From positions 1-36,005 of the forward strand of contig JAAMXP010000626.1 in assembly GCA_019693395.1 (NCBI GenBank): a DNA stretch of 36,005 bases, read 5' to 3'. Origin of the DNA: Ettlia oleoabundans. Lineage: Eukaryota > Chlorophyta > Chlorophyceae > Chlamydomonadales. A model generated the notes under the pieces. The model made no database searches. It worked only from the letters and a program-made list of their open reading frames with translations, and had not been told where the DNA came from. Shown here in pieces: positions 19,916-30,785 of this stretch; positions within the stretch are counted from its first letter, which is position 1; every line of letters starts with the position of its first letter. The translations under genes and the position numbers were made by a program.

Positions 19916-22900
19916 ATGGTCTGTAGCGCAACTAGCGTCTTGCAGGCGTTGCACATCACTCTATCGTCTAAACATATATCTGGCGCCTCCCGAGCAGCAG
20001 TGTCCCGCATCTGCAGTGCCCTGCGTCCGCCACCGCAAGCCCATGACTTAGGGCACCAGCCACCACACCATGGCATTACCTCCCAACGGCGCCCCGCGGC
20101 TTTCCTTGTGGTAGAGGCGGGGCAGGTGGGCGATGCACCACACGGGAGTGGCGCAGCGGTGACCCGCGGAGGCGTCGTCGGCAGCCCCGCCTGGCAGCAG
20201 TTGGTTGCGGCGCTGGACAAGCGCCAGCCAGATGCAGCCTGGCAGGAGTTTCTCCAGTTGCTGGAGCAGGGCATCCTCCCTCCGAGCAAAGTCTGCGATC
20301 GCCTCATTTTCGGTAAGTTTCCTCCCGTCTGCCTTTCATTCCGCTAGCTGCCAACCCTGGTAACAGCTGGCAAGCCACTGTGTTGCTAGAAGCAGCCGAT
20401 ACATATTGTCCGCATTTAGGCTGGGACAGGTTGTCTGTTCTCATGGAACAAATATATGCTGGTAGCTGTCGGCTAATGCTACTGCGCTTGCGGTGGCTTG
20501 CAGCCCTGTGCAGCAGGCAGCGGTTCCAGGATGCTTGGCGTGCGTATGCCGGCACCACCCCAGCGAAATACTGCTTGCAGTATAACACCTACCAGGCACT
20601 CATAACCCTGGCACTCAAGGTGAGAATGCTGATGTTGTTCGAATTGCGCGGTGTTAAGTGCATGTGAACGGTGGTGTGGTGTTGTGGGTGTGGGTGGGGT
20701 TGCGCAAACACGTGTTCTTGTCTGGGATGGTGATGTTGACAATGGCTATGTGCCGAAGCGGCACCATCTCACACTGCAGATTGCAGCCCCCTTCTTTTCC
20801 TGGTTGCAAATGCAAAGAGGCAATGCAATTACTTCAATGCCGATGAGCAAACATTTTCATATTGCTGTGTTGGCAATGAAACGCATCCTTCTCAGGTGGG
20901 CCAGCTGGATGCCGCAGTAGACGCCTTTCGCGACATGCAGGCCGGAGGGCGCTCCGCAAATGTGGTCACCTACTGCGGCCTGATATCGGCGTTGGGCCGG
21001 GAGCGGCGGCGGCGCGGCGTGCGCTATGCCCAGCTGGCGCATGAGCTGTGGGGCGAGCTGGCGGGCAGCGGCGCGCAGCTGGATGCTGCAGCCTACCGCA
21101 CCGGTGAGGGAAGCAGGAGCTAGTTAAGGTGGCAGGTGCTGGCACATCTAGCACGTTGTCAATGTTGTCATGGGCATACTCGATTTGTTGGTGTGTGTCG
21201 AGCGCCAGAGAGCCGATTGGCCAGCTCTCTGGTGCGGCCTTTCACCCTCCCACACCCACCAATGCTGTCTGCCATGCGGACGCAGGCCTTAAGGCGTGCG
21301 TGGATGTTGGGCGACTGCGTGAGGCCGACCGCCTGCTTCAGCGCATGGCAGCTGCGGGCGTGCCACCAGATGTGCGTGCCTACAACATCCTGCTGGCGGG
21401 GCACAGCCGTGCCGCCAACCTGGCTGCCATGGCCCGCCTTCTTCAGCGCATGGCGGCAGCCGGTGTCAAGCCCAGTGCAGTAACCTACAACACGCTGGTG
21501 GATGGGCATGTGCGGGCACGGGACCTGGCGGGAGCGCGCAGAGTTGCTGAGCGTGCGGCGGCTGCGGGGGTGGTGTTGGACGTGTGGACCTACAGCACAC
21601 TGATCAAGGGATTTGTGCAGGTATGTTGATGCGGTTTTGTGCGTGACAGTGCGAGTGGAGTGGGTATGGGTGGGAAGGGTGATTGAGGGCTGGTTGCACA
21701 TACTGCACCATCCCTGGATTGCGTGCCGCCCTGGTCACTGTTTGGATTCCTCTGCCGCAGGCTGGTCAGCTGGCAGCGGCGGAGACTGTGCTTGGTGATA
21801 TGGCAGCAGCCGGCATCAAGCCCAGCTGTGTCACTTTCACCACTCTCATCGACGGGCACGTAAGGGGAGGCGACATGGGCGCAGCACTGCGCGTCCTTCA
21901 GGCAATGCTGGCTGCCGGGGAGACGCCAAACACCCTCACCTACAACACCCTGCTGCGAGGTTACGCTGCCAGTGCTGCGGCAGCGGCAGCAGTGGTGGAC
22001 GACGCAGGCTGGGAGGAGGCTGTGGCAGGTGCAGGTGGCTCTGCTGCTGCAACAGGTCAAGGGGCGGCGTCTGGGTCCAGGGCAGGGGATGGGCCTGCGC
22101 TGGCTGCGGCGCTGGAGCTTCTGCATGACATGCAGGCGCGGGGTGTGGCGCCTTCAGTGGACACCTTCAACACCCTCATGTCAGCGGCGGTGGCGGCGGG
22201 GGAGTGCCGCCTGGCTCTGAACCTCCACACCCGCCTGCGCCGCATGGGCCTGCGCCCCGATGGCCTCACCTACACCACCCTCATCCAGGCCTACAGCCGA
22301 CTGGGTCAGGTGGCGGAGGCGGCTGCTGCCTTTGAGGCACTGGTGCGTGACCGCAGCGCGGTTGCAGACCTGCCAGCATACAACGCAATGGTTGATGCGC
22401 TGGCCAGGAACGGCGACATGGCAGCTGCGGAACGCATGCTGGGCACCACCCTAGAGATGGCCAGCAAGCAAGGTGGGCTGGGCTGGTGAAGGGCCTGCGA
22501 GACGGGAGTGAAGGCTGTGGGCTGGACTGAGGTAGCGTGTGCAAACATGTAGTGTTGGTTGCTGGTTTGGTGCATGATTGCCCCTAACACCTTGCCATGT
22601 GGCGCCTGGTGCTGATGCGCGTCGTGCTCCCTCATGCCTTAGTACTCTTGTACGTTCACCTGACAAATATTCCTCCGCACCCCGCGCTGCAGGCTTGCCG
22701 CCGCCTGTTGAGGCGTTTGGTGCGGTGGTTGCTGGCTATGCGCGTCAGATGCAGGTGGCGCCTGCCGTGGCTGCGGTGAGGCATTTCCACGCTGCAGGCG
22801 GCAGCCCCGATGCGCAGATGCTTGACATACTTGCAAACATTGCGATACGCGCGGGCGACTACAAAGTGGCCATGCAGGTGGGTGGGTGTATCACGCTCGG

Positions 22901-23837
22901 CTCTGACCCTACCTGACAATGCAACGGGCCCAGAGTCCGCTGGCAACTGTTTGTGCCACCAAGTATCCACCTTTCATCGGCACAATTGGCCCTCTTGAGT
23001 CTTGTCCTGCGGCCAAACCCACCCAGCCGTGGGGCTGGAGACCCCACAGATCCAAACCGTTCCAGGCTGCCCCTACCTCTACCATCTGGCTTTAGAACCC
23101 CTTTCACCGTTGGCATCTGCCCCTTTGCTTTGCCTGCCACATACCCCTTGAATCACCAACCCCGGCTTGCTCCTTGCCTTCCCTCGCACTCCTCGCCCTT
23201 GTCCTGCAGGCTGTGCGTGCCCTGGAGCTGATAGGGCGGGAGGTGGACAAGGCCAAATACGCCGCACTGCTGGAGGAAGTGCGGGCCCGCCAGGGGGATG
23301 CTGCTACCGCTGCCGACCGTCCCCAGCATAACCGTACTTGGGCGGCGTATCAGCGGCGGCGGGAGGCGCGGCGTAAGAATGTGCAGCTGGAGCGCCTCAA
23401 GTGGCTGCTGGGCCTGCCAAACAGGTGGGGCTATTTAAAATTATTTACACAGCAGTCTATAACGGGGTGTGTTGAAGCATTAATGGCTAAGCAGGTGGTA
23501 TTGCCAGCATCACGACACCCACCGGGTTGCAGAGCTGGCTGCCTTGGCAGTTAATTGCAGACTAGCAGACAACCTTCCAAGCAGCTGACGGTTGCTTACA
23601 TGCTAAAATTGCTCCACCGGCGGTTTATCTTTTGCCCAACACCGCCGCCCACTCCTCTCTCCCTCACACCCACCCTGCCCCTCCCCTTGGCTGTCACACC
23701 CTCCATGCCCCTGCCCTTTGCTGTCCTGCTGCAGGTACTACAGTGACCCTGACAGCGAGCCGCAGGCTGGCAGCACAATGTCAGCCGACAGCGGCGAGTG
23801 GGAGGAGTGGGAGCCGCGGCAGCAGAGCGAGTGGTAG
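19916..23837 (+). CDS. P-class pentatricopeptide repeat protein, probably organelle-targeted
   Basis: Eight exons (19916-20312, 20504-20619, 20896-21103, 21286-21620, 21761-22472, 22693-22877, 23210-23424, 23735-23837) join in phase to 756 aa. The N-terminus (MVCSATSVLQALHITLSSKH) is basic and Ser/Ala-rich, like an organelle transit peptide. From about residue 135 to 650 run about ten or eleven 35-residue PPR units, for example AVTYNTLVDGHVRARDLAGA and CVTFTTLIDGHVRGGDMGAA. One unit is split by about 45 Ala/Gly/Ser-rich residues (near 22000-22085). There is no E or DYW domain, so C-to-U editing activity is not suggested. P-class PPR proteins bind single-stranded organelle RNA and protect ends or aid processing and translation. 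After the repeats comes a basic stretch (YQRRREARRKNVQLERLKWL) and an acidic, Trp-containing tail. The architecture resembles land-plant plastid factors such as HCF152, but orthology is not shown. Confidence 0.9.
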
Positions 23838-24234
23838 CCGCATCGCCGCCCCGCCCGCTGCTGCTGGGCCGCTGTTGCGACGCTCCCCCGCTGCCATTTA
23901 CTTCTTCCAATTTTTATTGCTACGTTATCTCTTGTTCTGAGAAGAGTTCCATGCCAAGCCTGGATATTAACTGTCAAATTCATTGCAGTATTCCACGCCA
24001 GTCCCTTCATTCAATCCTATATTTCATTCATCCCATGCTTTCCCATGGGCCCCGTGGGTTTTCCATTGTTTCCCTCGGGAGCTATTAATTAACGAACGCA
24101 CCGGCCACCTTCACCTAGTCCCTTCTGCATGATAGCACCAATCTTGGTTGCAGTGAAATCACAATTTGTAAGCACCGCAGATAGCGGCAGTAAATATACT
24201 AAGGGTGAGGTCAGTGCGCAACTGAGCAGTGCAG
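23838..24234. other. Convergent 3' ends of the PPR and RNase M5 genes
   Basis: Both flanking genes end here. The sequence is T-rich and AT-richer than the coding parts. TGTAA at 24167-24171 may be the poly(A) signal of the PPR transcript, which would make the two 3' UTRs overlap or nearly touch. No coding exon is seen. Confidence 0.5.
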
Positions 24235-25880
24235 CTAGCCAATAGAGCGCTCCCTTCTAGCTGCCACGGCCAGTTGTGCTACCACCTGGCCTGGTGCAGA
24301 GGTGGCGCTGCTGCTGCCGCTGCCGCTCATGTTGCTGCTACGTTCGGCCCACTCTAGTGCGCTCTCCACTTCCGGCATGGTGAAGCCATACCGGTTGAGC
24401 TGCTTCAGCAGCTGCTTGCCATCACAGTCACCCAGCCCCAAGTAGGCGCACACCAGGCTGCGTCGTTGCGTCACGTTGCCACCCTGCGCGATGCCGCGCA
24501 GAAGGCAATGAAAGTGCTGGACAAGTGAATCAAGAAGCGGCGAGGTGGAGCGGGGGTTGGGGTGGGGTGGGGTCACCCACTTGTGCAAAGGTAATGGTGA
24601 GGCTATACCCCTGTGGGATGCAAGCCCGTGCCACTAGTTCATTGTCGCGGATCCCCACACCCCACCACCCACCCACCCGTGCGTGCAGCTCCGCCACCAG
24701 TCCCCAGCGCATCAGCTGCTCCCGGTCAAACAGCTGGCGATCCGGGCTGCTGCGGCGAGGAGATGCCAGCGCTGCACGGATGGCTGCTGGCGGTGCATGC
24801 TCCACCCCCACGTTGCCCGCATCATGGTACCTGCAAATATCCGGCTAGTGTCGTTAGATTACGATTACTGATGCAGCCGGCACTCAACATGTATCACAAG
24901 GGAGGGCAATGGTCGGTGCCTCTTGCACAACCCACTAACCCTCCACAGTGCTCAATGGCGGGGCCCACATGCAGTGCCACCCTGCGACCTGCTCCGCTGC
25001 GAGCCAAGGGGCCTCACTTTGTAGCTGCATCGGCGGTAGCCAGTGGGGAGGGCAGGAAGGCATGTAGGCAGCGTCCCGGCAGGCGCTGGTCCAGTATGGC
25101 ACGCGCCTGTCGCCCCGCAACGTCGGGGTCAAGCAGCAGCAGCAGGCCGCCCCGGTAGCGCCCCGCTGCAGCCTGCAGCTCCTGCAGCGCTTTGTTGGTG
25201 GGATGGTGGCAGCGGCAGGATGCAGCGGGTATTAGTTGGGGAGTTCAGTAACTCATAGACTGGCTTGGAGGAAGCCAAGGCAGGGGGCAGGCAGCAGCAA
25301 TAAAGCAGCGGTGAGCCCTGGTGCATCGGCCATCAACCGCCGGCTGTCTGCGCGTGCTTGCCTGTAGCACCGCTGGGCTGTCTGCCGCGGTGGATGTCCC
25401 CAGCACATAAACATCTGCGCCTGGAACCGCACGCCTCACTGCTCGCAAGTCGTTCAGGCCTTCCACCACCACCAGGTACGGAGGCTTGCCCGTAGCAGGC
25501 GGCTGCGTTGCCCCTGGGCTCCCTTGCTGCTCCTGCCGCTGCTGTTGCTGCCAATGTTGCTGCTGCTGCTGCTGCTGCATCGAATGCTTGAACTGGTGAT
25601 GGCGCTCTGCCATGGGTTGCCGTTCTTGTCGCGGTTGTCGCTGCTCGTTCCGCCGCTGCCTGTCGGTCTGCTGCCACCGCTGCTGTTGCCGCTGTCGTGG
25701 TGCGGTGGTTGCCGCCTGCCCCGGATGGAGATCGTCCTGGGATATCGCATTCGCCGTTTGTGCTGCTCGTGAGATTAAGGAGGAGTTCGCTGGACAGCAG
25801 CGGCTGCACCCAGGGGAATGTTGCGCCTCAGGCCTCCTCCATAGACTTCTACAATGCACCAGCGTTGCAACAGGTTGCAT
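24235..25880 (-). CDS. Ribonuclease M5-like Toprim protein (5S rRNA maturation)
   Basis: Four minus-strand exons (25880-25362, 25181-25018, 24830-24677, 24483-24235) join in phase to 361 aa. The core matches bacterial RNase M5, which trims 5S rRNA precursor. It has the Toprim motif YLVVVEGLNDLRAVRRAV with E140, the GGLLLLLDPDVAGRQAR motif with D191 and D193, HAFLP, then NVGVEHAPPAAIRAAL and GDCDGKQLLKQLNRYGFT of the C-terminal DUF4093 region. B. subtilis RNase M5 is about 186 aa. The extra length is an N-terminal extension of about 130 residues, with a basic start (MQPVATLVHCRSLWRR) suited to organelle import and a poly-Gln tract at 101-119, plus a short tail. Plastid 5S rRNA processing is the likely role, by inference. 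The first intron uses a GC donor. The third intron could instead begin further downstream, at a GTGGGTGACC donor, adding about 30 residues; the shorter model aligns better. Confidence 0.85.
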
Positions 25881-26190
25881 CCTGATGACAGGATACAGCG
25901 GCAAATGCCGTTGCGCTCCACACAAAGAGGGCCACTTGCAAGCAGACACAGCGTGCAGATGTGGGTGCTTTCGACACCACCGACACTTTGCGCGCTGCGC
26001 CAGAAAGTTAGCGCGCGCCTAAACCAAATCATCCAAGTCAAGTTGGTGCCAGCGTAGCAGTAGAATTTGTGCCCTCCCTCCCAGCCGCCCCTGAGCAGTA
26101 ATGCTAGTTGATCTGTGTCCTCGGTCACACGACCAGGCAATCAATCCTCGGTGCCGCCTGCTCCGACCCCGCAAAACCTCGACCGAAGCC
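25881..26190. promoter_or_regulatory. Divergent promoter region, RNase M5 and ATG18 genes
   Basis: The two start codons lie 310 bp apart and face away from each other. The frame of the RNase M5 gene stays open for a while upstream of its ATG without another ATG. The ATG18 frame is also open upstream, with an in-frame ATG at 26101. No TATA box is evident. Confidence 0.55.
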
Positions 26191-28892
26191 ATGGCAAGCC
26201 TACGAGCGGACCTAGGTGCCGCTGGCACTTACTTCGTGGCTTTCAATCAGGACTGCAGGTGTGCACACCCTAGCGTGTCCTGCGCGTTCCACCGCCCTCC
26301 GTTCAGCCACCAACGCCGCTCACTCAGCGGTGCCCGCAGCAGGGCCTTTCTTGCTGTCGCGCCATGTCTATGTACTGTTTATGGTTTCAGTCCTGTTCTA
26401 ATCTTTCAAATGATAGGAATTCAACAGGTTTGCAAGCGGCCTTTTTGCTGACCTCGTGTGTGGCGTGACGCTGCCCACCCTCCCACTTGCCCCTGCTGCC
26501 CACAGCTGCATATCCATTGCTGACTTCCGCGGCATCCGCATCTGGAACCTGATCAGCCACCAACTATGTTTGGACCTGCCCATTGGGGCCATCGGGTATG
26601 CACAGCAGGATGGTGCAGTGCTGAGCTTCTGTGATGCAATCAGTCTGCTACCTTGCATCTTGGCCCCAGCCTTGAATGGAGGAGTTCACTCCCTGCTGGT
26701 GTAGTGATCACCCGGAACATTGACCTGCGTCTTTTAAGATATCAACAGTTGTGCCAAACCCTAATACACCTCTTCCCTGTGCTCCATGGCTGCAGCACCG
26801 CGCGCATGCTCTTCTGCACCAGCCTTGTGGCATTCGTGGGAGCGGGCGAGCAGCCCCATCTGACCCCCCGCAAGCTCAGCCTGCTCAACACCCACTCTAA
26901 CAGCATCATACAAAACCTGTCATTCCCATCAACCGTGTTGGGGGTGCAGCTGAACCGTAAGCGGTGTGTGTGAGGGGCACGGCGGGGTGCGGCATTACCG
27001 AAGGGCATGCCGTGCTGGTCCCTCTTCATGTGCTGACAGATGTGGCACTGCTAAATGAAACCAGCAGTGTGGGCCCTGCCTAATCCCTAGGTTGAGCCTA
27101 TGTTTCAACCTATCAACCCATTTCATGCCCAATCAGCCTGCCACACTCAGACTGTGTGCTGCCCACTCAAACTGTGCTGCTCCTCACTTCTCTCCGTCTG
27201 CCCTGCCCTCGCATTCAGGCTGGTGGCTGTGTTGGAGCGACGCGCCTTTGTGTATGAACTGGAGACATTGCAGGTGAAGGAGGGGCAAAAACGTGATTTT
27301 CCAGCAATCTCCAATGTTCTGTGTGCACTTGCACGTAAAGGCACCCACATACCCACGCGTTGGTTTTACGGGCCGAGGACTGCCTCCCTGCCAGTTGTTG
27401 CCATAAAACTCTTCCTTATGCAATACCCTTATAGTGTTGTGTGTATTTTTGCAGCTGCTTGCCACACTGGACACCCAAGCCAACCCTCGAGGCCTGGCAG
27501 TCCTCACTGCCTGCTCCGACCCCACCTGCCTGCTGGCTCTGCCTGCGGAAGGCGGCGCCGTGCGGGTCTACGATGCAGTCAGGAGCGCCAGCAGCAGCGG
27601 CAGCGGTGTGGATGTGGTATGTGAGCTTCAAGCACACAAGTCGCCCGTGGTGCGTGGGTGCTGGGTGCGGCAGCCAGGGCCTGATGGGGCCTTGAAGTTG
27701 GGAGCGCTTGTTTATGGTGCTCGTTGCTTGTTGTGGTGACTGCACTTGGGGATGGGAGCTGGGTTGCGTAGGGCGGCATTGAGCCTGATGCATCAGATAA
27801 CCGTCCTGCGCAGCTGAAATGCATGTCGTAAGTGCTGGCGCATACAGGGTGTTAACCTTGGAAACTACTGGTGCTGCGCAGAGTGTGATGGCGTGGGATG
27901 AGGAGGGGGCACTGCTGGCCACTGCCTCCAAGAAGGGCACTGTGGTGCGGGTTCATGCGGTGAGGCACACCCGCCTACTAGGCAGGCAGGAAACTGGCTG
28001 GCAGGCCCGCCGCCTGCTGGCTGCCAACTGTTATTACTTTCTATTGGCAGAGCTAAAACTATCATGGCCTGCTGCTTGTCATGTGCTTCAAAGTGTCTGG
28101 GCATATGCGCCGGCGATTGAGCCTAAGTTTGCACCTGGCAGCCATGCAGTCCACCTCGCCGCACTCCCCCTCACAGCCCCATACTGTCGTTATGCTCCCG
28201 TGTGCGGCAGGTGCGGCGCAGCGAGGACAAGACCTTGGAGTTCCGCCGTGGCAGCACCCCTGCCAGCATCACCTGCCTTGCCTTCTCTCCCGCCAGCCTG
28301 CAACCACGCCTGCTGTGCGCTGCCTCCGATCATGGCACGGTGCACATCTTCCGGCTGCAGCCACCCGTCAGGTGCGGGCAGCAAATGGCTTGTATATTGC
28401 AACTGCCTTCACGGCCTTTACTTAAAACTCGGTCACTCGATTCCCTGAATGCTGGCCTGATGGGGTTGGTGCCCCCACGCTTATCTCAAGATGCCTCGAT
28501 GCAACAGCCGGCTCACATAACAAACGAATCACTGCCTGCATGCCTGCAGACACCCAGCGGCCAAGGCAGCACAGAGCCTGCTGTCGGCAGTGATGCCAGG
28601 TGTCATGGAGCCGCAGCGCCCGCTGGCTACAGTGCGGCTACCGGCCAAGGGATACCCCGCCATCTGTGCTGTGTTGCAGGAGGTTGTGGGGCAGGATGAA
28701 GGTGAGGGCGTCGGCGGCGACCCCACAGGCAGCACAGGAGAACAGGAGACGCGACTGGTTGTGGCCACAGGTGATGGCCTGCTCTACTCCTTCCGAATCG
28801 AGCTGCCGGAGCCAGAGGGCGAGCATGGCAGCCTTGCCACCGCTTTCAGGTATTCGCTGGAGGGAGAGTGGAACCTGGGACCTCCAAAATGA
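26191..28892 (+). CDS. ATG18: ATG18/WIPI-family PROPPIN (phosphoinositide-binding autophagy protein)
   Basis: Eight exons (26191-26258, 26506-26595, 26796-26963, 27219-27273, 27455-27649, 27882-27959, 28211-28371, 28550-28892) join in phase to 385 aa. PROPPINs are seven-bladed beta-propellers that bind PI3P or PI(3,5)P2 and act in autophagosome formation. The family marks are all visible: [17 protein letters not shown] at the start, [71 protein letters not shown], and the lipid-binding FRRG motif at residues 229-232, followed by HGTVHIFRL. The start at 26191 puts the first blade at the usual distance; an in-frame ATG 30 codons upstream is an alternative. A TGTAA at 28951-28955, about 60 nt after the stop, is a good poly(A) signal candidate. 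Which subtype (ATG18 or WDR45-like) cannot be decided by eye. Confidence 0.92.
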
Positions 28893-28950
28893 GACAGCTT
28901 GCAGCAAAAATTACAGCCTTGACATAGCATACATACATTGTCCGGTGGCA

Positions 28951-28955
28951 TGTAA
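28951..28955 (+). terminator. Candidate TGTAA poly(A) signal of the ATG18 gene
   Basis: TGTAA is the usual polyadenylation signal in Chlorophyta. This copy lies about 60 nt after the ATG18 stop and about 150 nt before the next gene's start codon, where a short 3' UTR would end. Confidence 0.5.
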
Positions 28956-29106
28956 GTCCTCCACTTGTACATAGCAAACCAGGATGCGGGCGCATACTGC
29001 CGCCCTGTGGGCGCCACCTGTGCATGTCTTCATTAAGCTCCAGGGGTCGGATTGCTTACTTGCCGCGCATCTATAGGGATTGGGGCCTGTGCCCGTCTGT
29101 GGCGCT

Positions 29107-30466
29107 ATGGCTCGCGTGCTTCACGCCGTGGGCAAGGCGCTGAGAGAGACTGGTTTGGCGCTGGATAGGGTTGGATGCGCCTTGCAAGGAAATTTTGCTT
29201 TTAGAGAAGAGCGTGAGTGCACCCTAGCGGTCTGTGTGTGCAAAACCCTCTTGGCTTTGCTTCTGCTCGGCAACCCTTCACCCACCGACGCTGGTTACCT
29301 GCTGCAGTGAACCGGCATAGGACGTTGGCGCCCGTTTTGGGCAAGAAACCCAGTCTAGGCCGAGACGTCTTTGTGGCACCAAGCGCGGCAGTCATAGGGG
29401 ACGTGACGTTGGGAAACAACGCATCCGTGTTTTATGGGAGCGTGATCAGGGGTAAGCGGCAGCAGCAAGGAGGGCTCGGGGCAGCGCCTGCGCTTGGTGA
29501 CGCCAGTCTGCAACCGCGAGCTGTTCACGAACCTGACTCTCATCTGCTATTGTATACGCCTGCTTGCAGCGGATAGCGGCAGCATCACGATTGGTGACAA
29601 GACAAACGTGCAGGATGGCTGTGTGATCCGCACGGCCCGTGCATACCTGACGGGCCATGCAGCAAACACGGTTGTTGGCAGTATGGTGACTATAGGCCAC
29701 CAGGCCAGCTTGCACGGATGCACTGTGGGTGACCGCGCATTGATTGGCATGAATTCCACGTTGCTGGAGGGATGCAAGGTGCGCAACTGCAGCCTAGGTC
29801 ACTAGGATGTGGCTGGCCTGCTTGCGGTGGTTTCTTTGGCTTGTGTGGGCTATGTGTTTTCTTTCGCTTTCCAGCATGGTAAAGAGCATACTCAGAGCTT
29901 AGACAGGCATCGACCTTGAGAAGCAGCCTTTGGTTTGAGTAGCAGGCATGCTCAGTTGTCCTGGCTTGCTCGGCAGCCGCTCACATGCGAAATTCGATTG
30001 AGGTCATGCTGGTATTCTTCTATGGTGGTGCTGGTGTTGGTGCCTTCACGCCTGATTCTGCTGCATGCTGGCTGGGGCTGCAGGTGGAGGATGGAGCTAT
30101 GGTGGCGGCTGGTGCTGTGGTGGCCCCGGGCACGGTTGTAAAATCTGGAGAGATTTGGGGAGGTGAGGCACTAGTGGGCACAAACTCGACCAAGCATGCA
30201 GTTGGCAGCATTCATAATTGGTAGCCGTATGCTGCCTCGTGTAGTAATGTGAATTCGGTACATCGTGTAAGTCAAGTTATAAATTGCATCATGCCTACCG
30301 TGCAGGCAACCCTGCGGTGTTTCTGCGCAAGCTGAAGCCAGAGGAGGCGGGCTTCCTGCCGCAGAGCGCTGAGCATTATGCACGACTGTCAGCACAGCAC
30401 TCTATGGAGACCTCAAAGACGCTGGAGCAGATTGCAGCTGACAGGGGGTTGCTCGCAAAGTCTTAA
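29107..30466 (+). CDS. Gamma carbonic anhydrase-type subunit of mitochondrial complex I
   Basis: Five exons (29107-29212, 29308-29451, 29570-29778, 30084-30162, 30306-30466) join in phase to 232 aa. The protein is a left-handed beta-helix of the gamma-CA family, which forms the trimeric matrix module of complex I in plants and algae. The start MARVLHAVGKALRETGLALDR and the following LNRHRTLAPVLGKKP match plant complex I gamma-CAs closely. Hexapeptide repeats follow, and the end reads EIWGGNPAVFLRKLKPEEAGF. Of the three zinc-binding histidines, H127 (TIGHQ) and H132 (SLHGCTV) are present. The first is replaced by R104 in DGCVIRTAR, where active forms have a His. The usual RGD after the second helix block reads RAD here. 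It may therefore be a structural, non-catalytic paralogue. It lies 214 bp downstream of the ATG18 stop on the same strand. Confidence 0.93.
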
Positions 30467-30785
30467 CCGGCATGCTCCCGGCCTACAGACTGTTGTATGC
30501 CAGCAGCCGCCTTCAAAGCTGTGGCTCCGCTTGGGGGCTAGGCGGGCATGATGTGAACTAGGTGGCTGAGCCGCCGCTCTTGTGTTTGTTTTCGCTCTAT
30601 TTCTCTGTTTTGGTAGCAACACTGCATGCTGTAGCACTCCCAATGACCTTGCGAGAAGTCAAGGGAGGAGGCATGTGGCGGCTGCGGTACACCGCTGACC
30701 AGGCCAGCATCTTCGTGCATTATTACGGCGAAGCACAAATCGGTTTACACGCCAGTAAACGGTCGTTAACTGTGAGCTTGCAGCG
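30467..30785. other. Spacer between the gamma-CA and golgin-like genes
   Basis: This 319-bp spacer must contain the gamma-CA 3' UTR and the promoter of the next gene. A T-rich stretch lies at about 30578-30620. No clear TGTAA signal or exon is seen. Confidence 0.4.

Noticed and set aside
19875..19960. tRNA-like start (GGCGGCCTAGCGGTAGTAGCC)
   Set aside because: It resembles a D-arm, but no matching anticodon stem or TTCRA-type T-loop follows, and the segment overlaps the PPR start codon.
25524..25772. Leu-rich 82-codon plus-strand frame resembling a membrane protein
   Set aside because: It is the complement of the CAG/poly-Gln tract in the RNase M5 first exon; the Leu runs come from CTG repeats.
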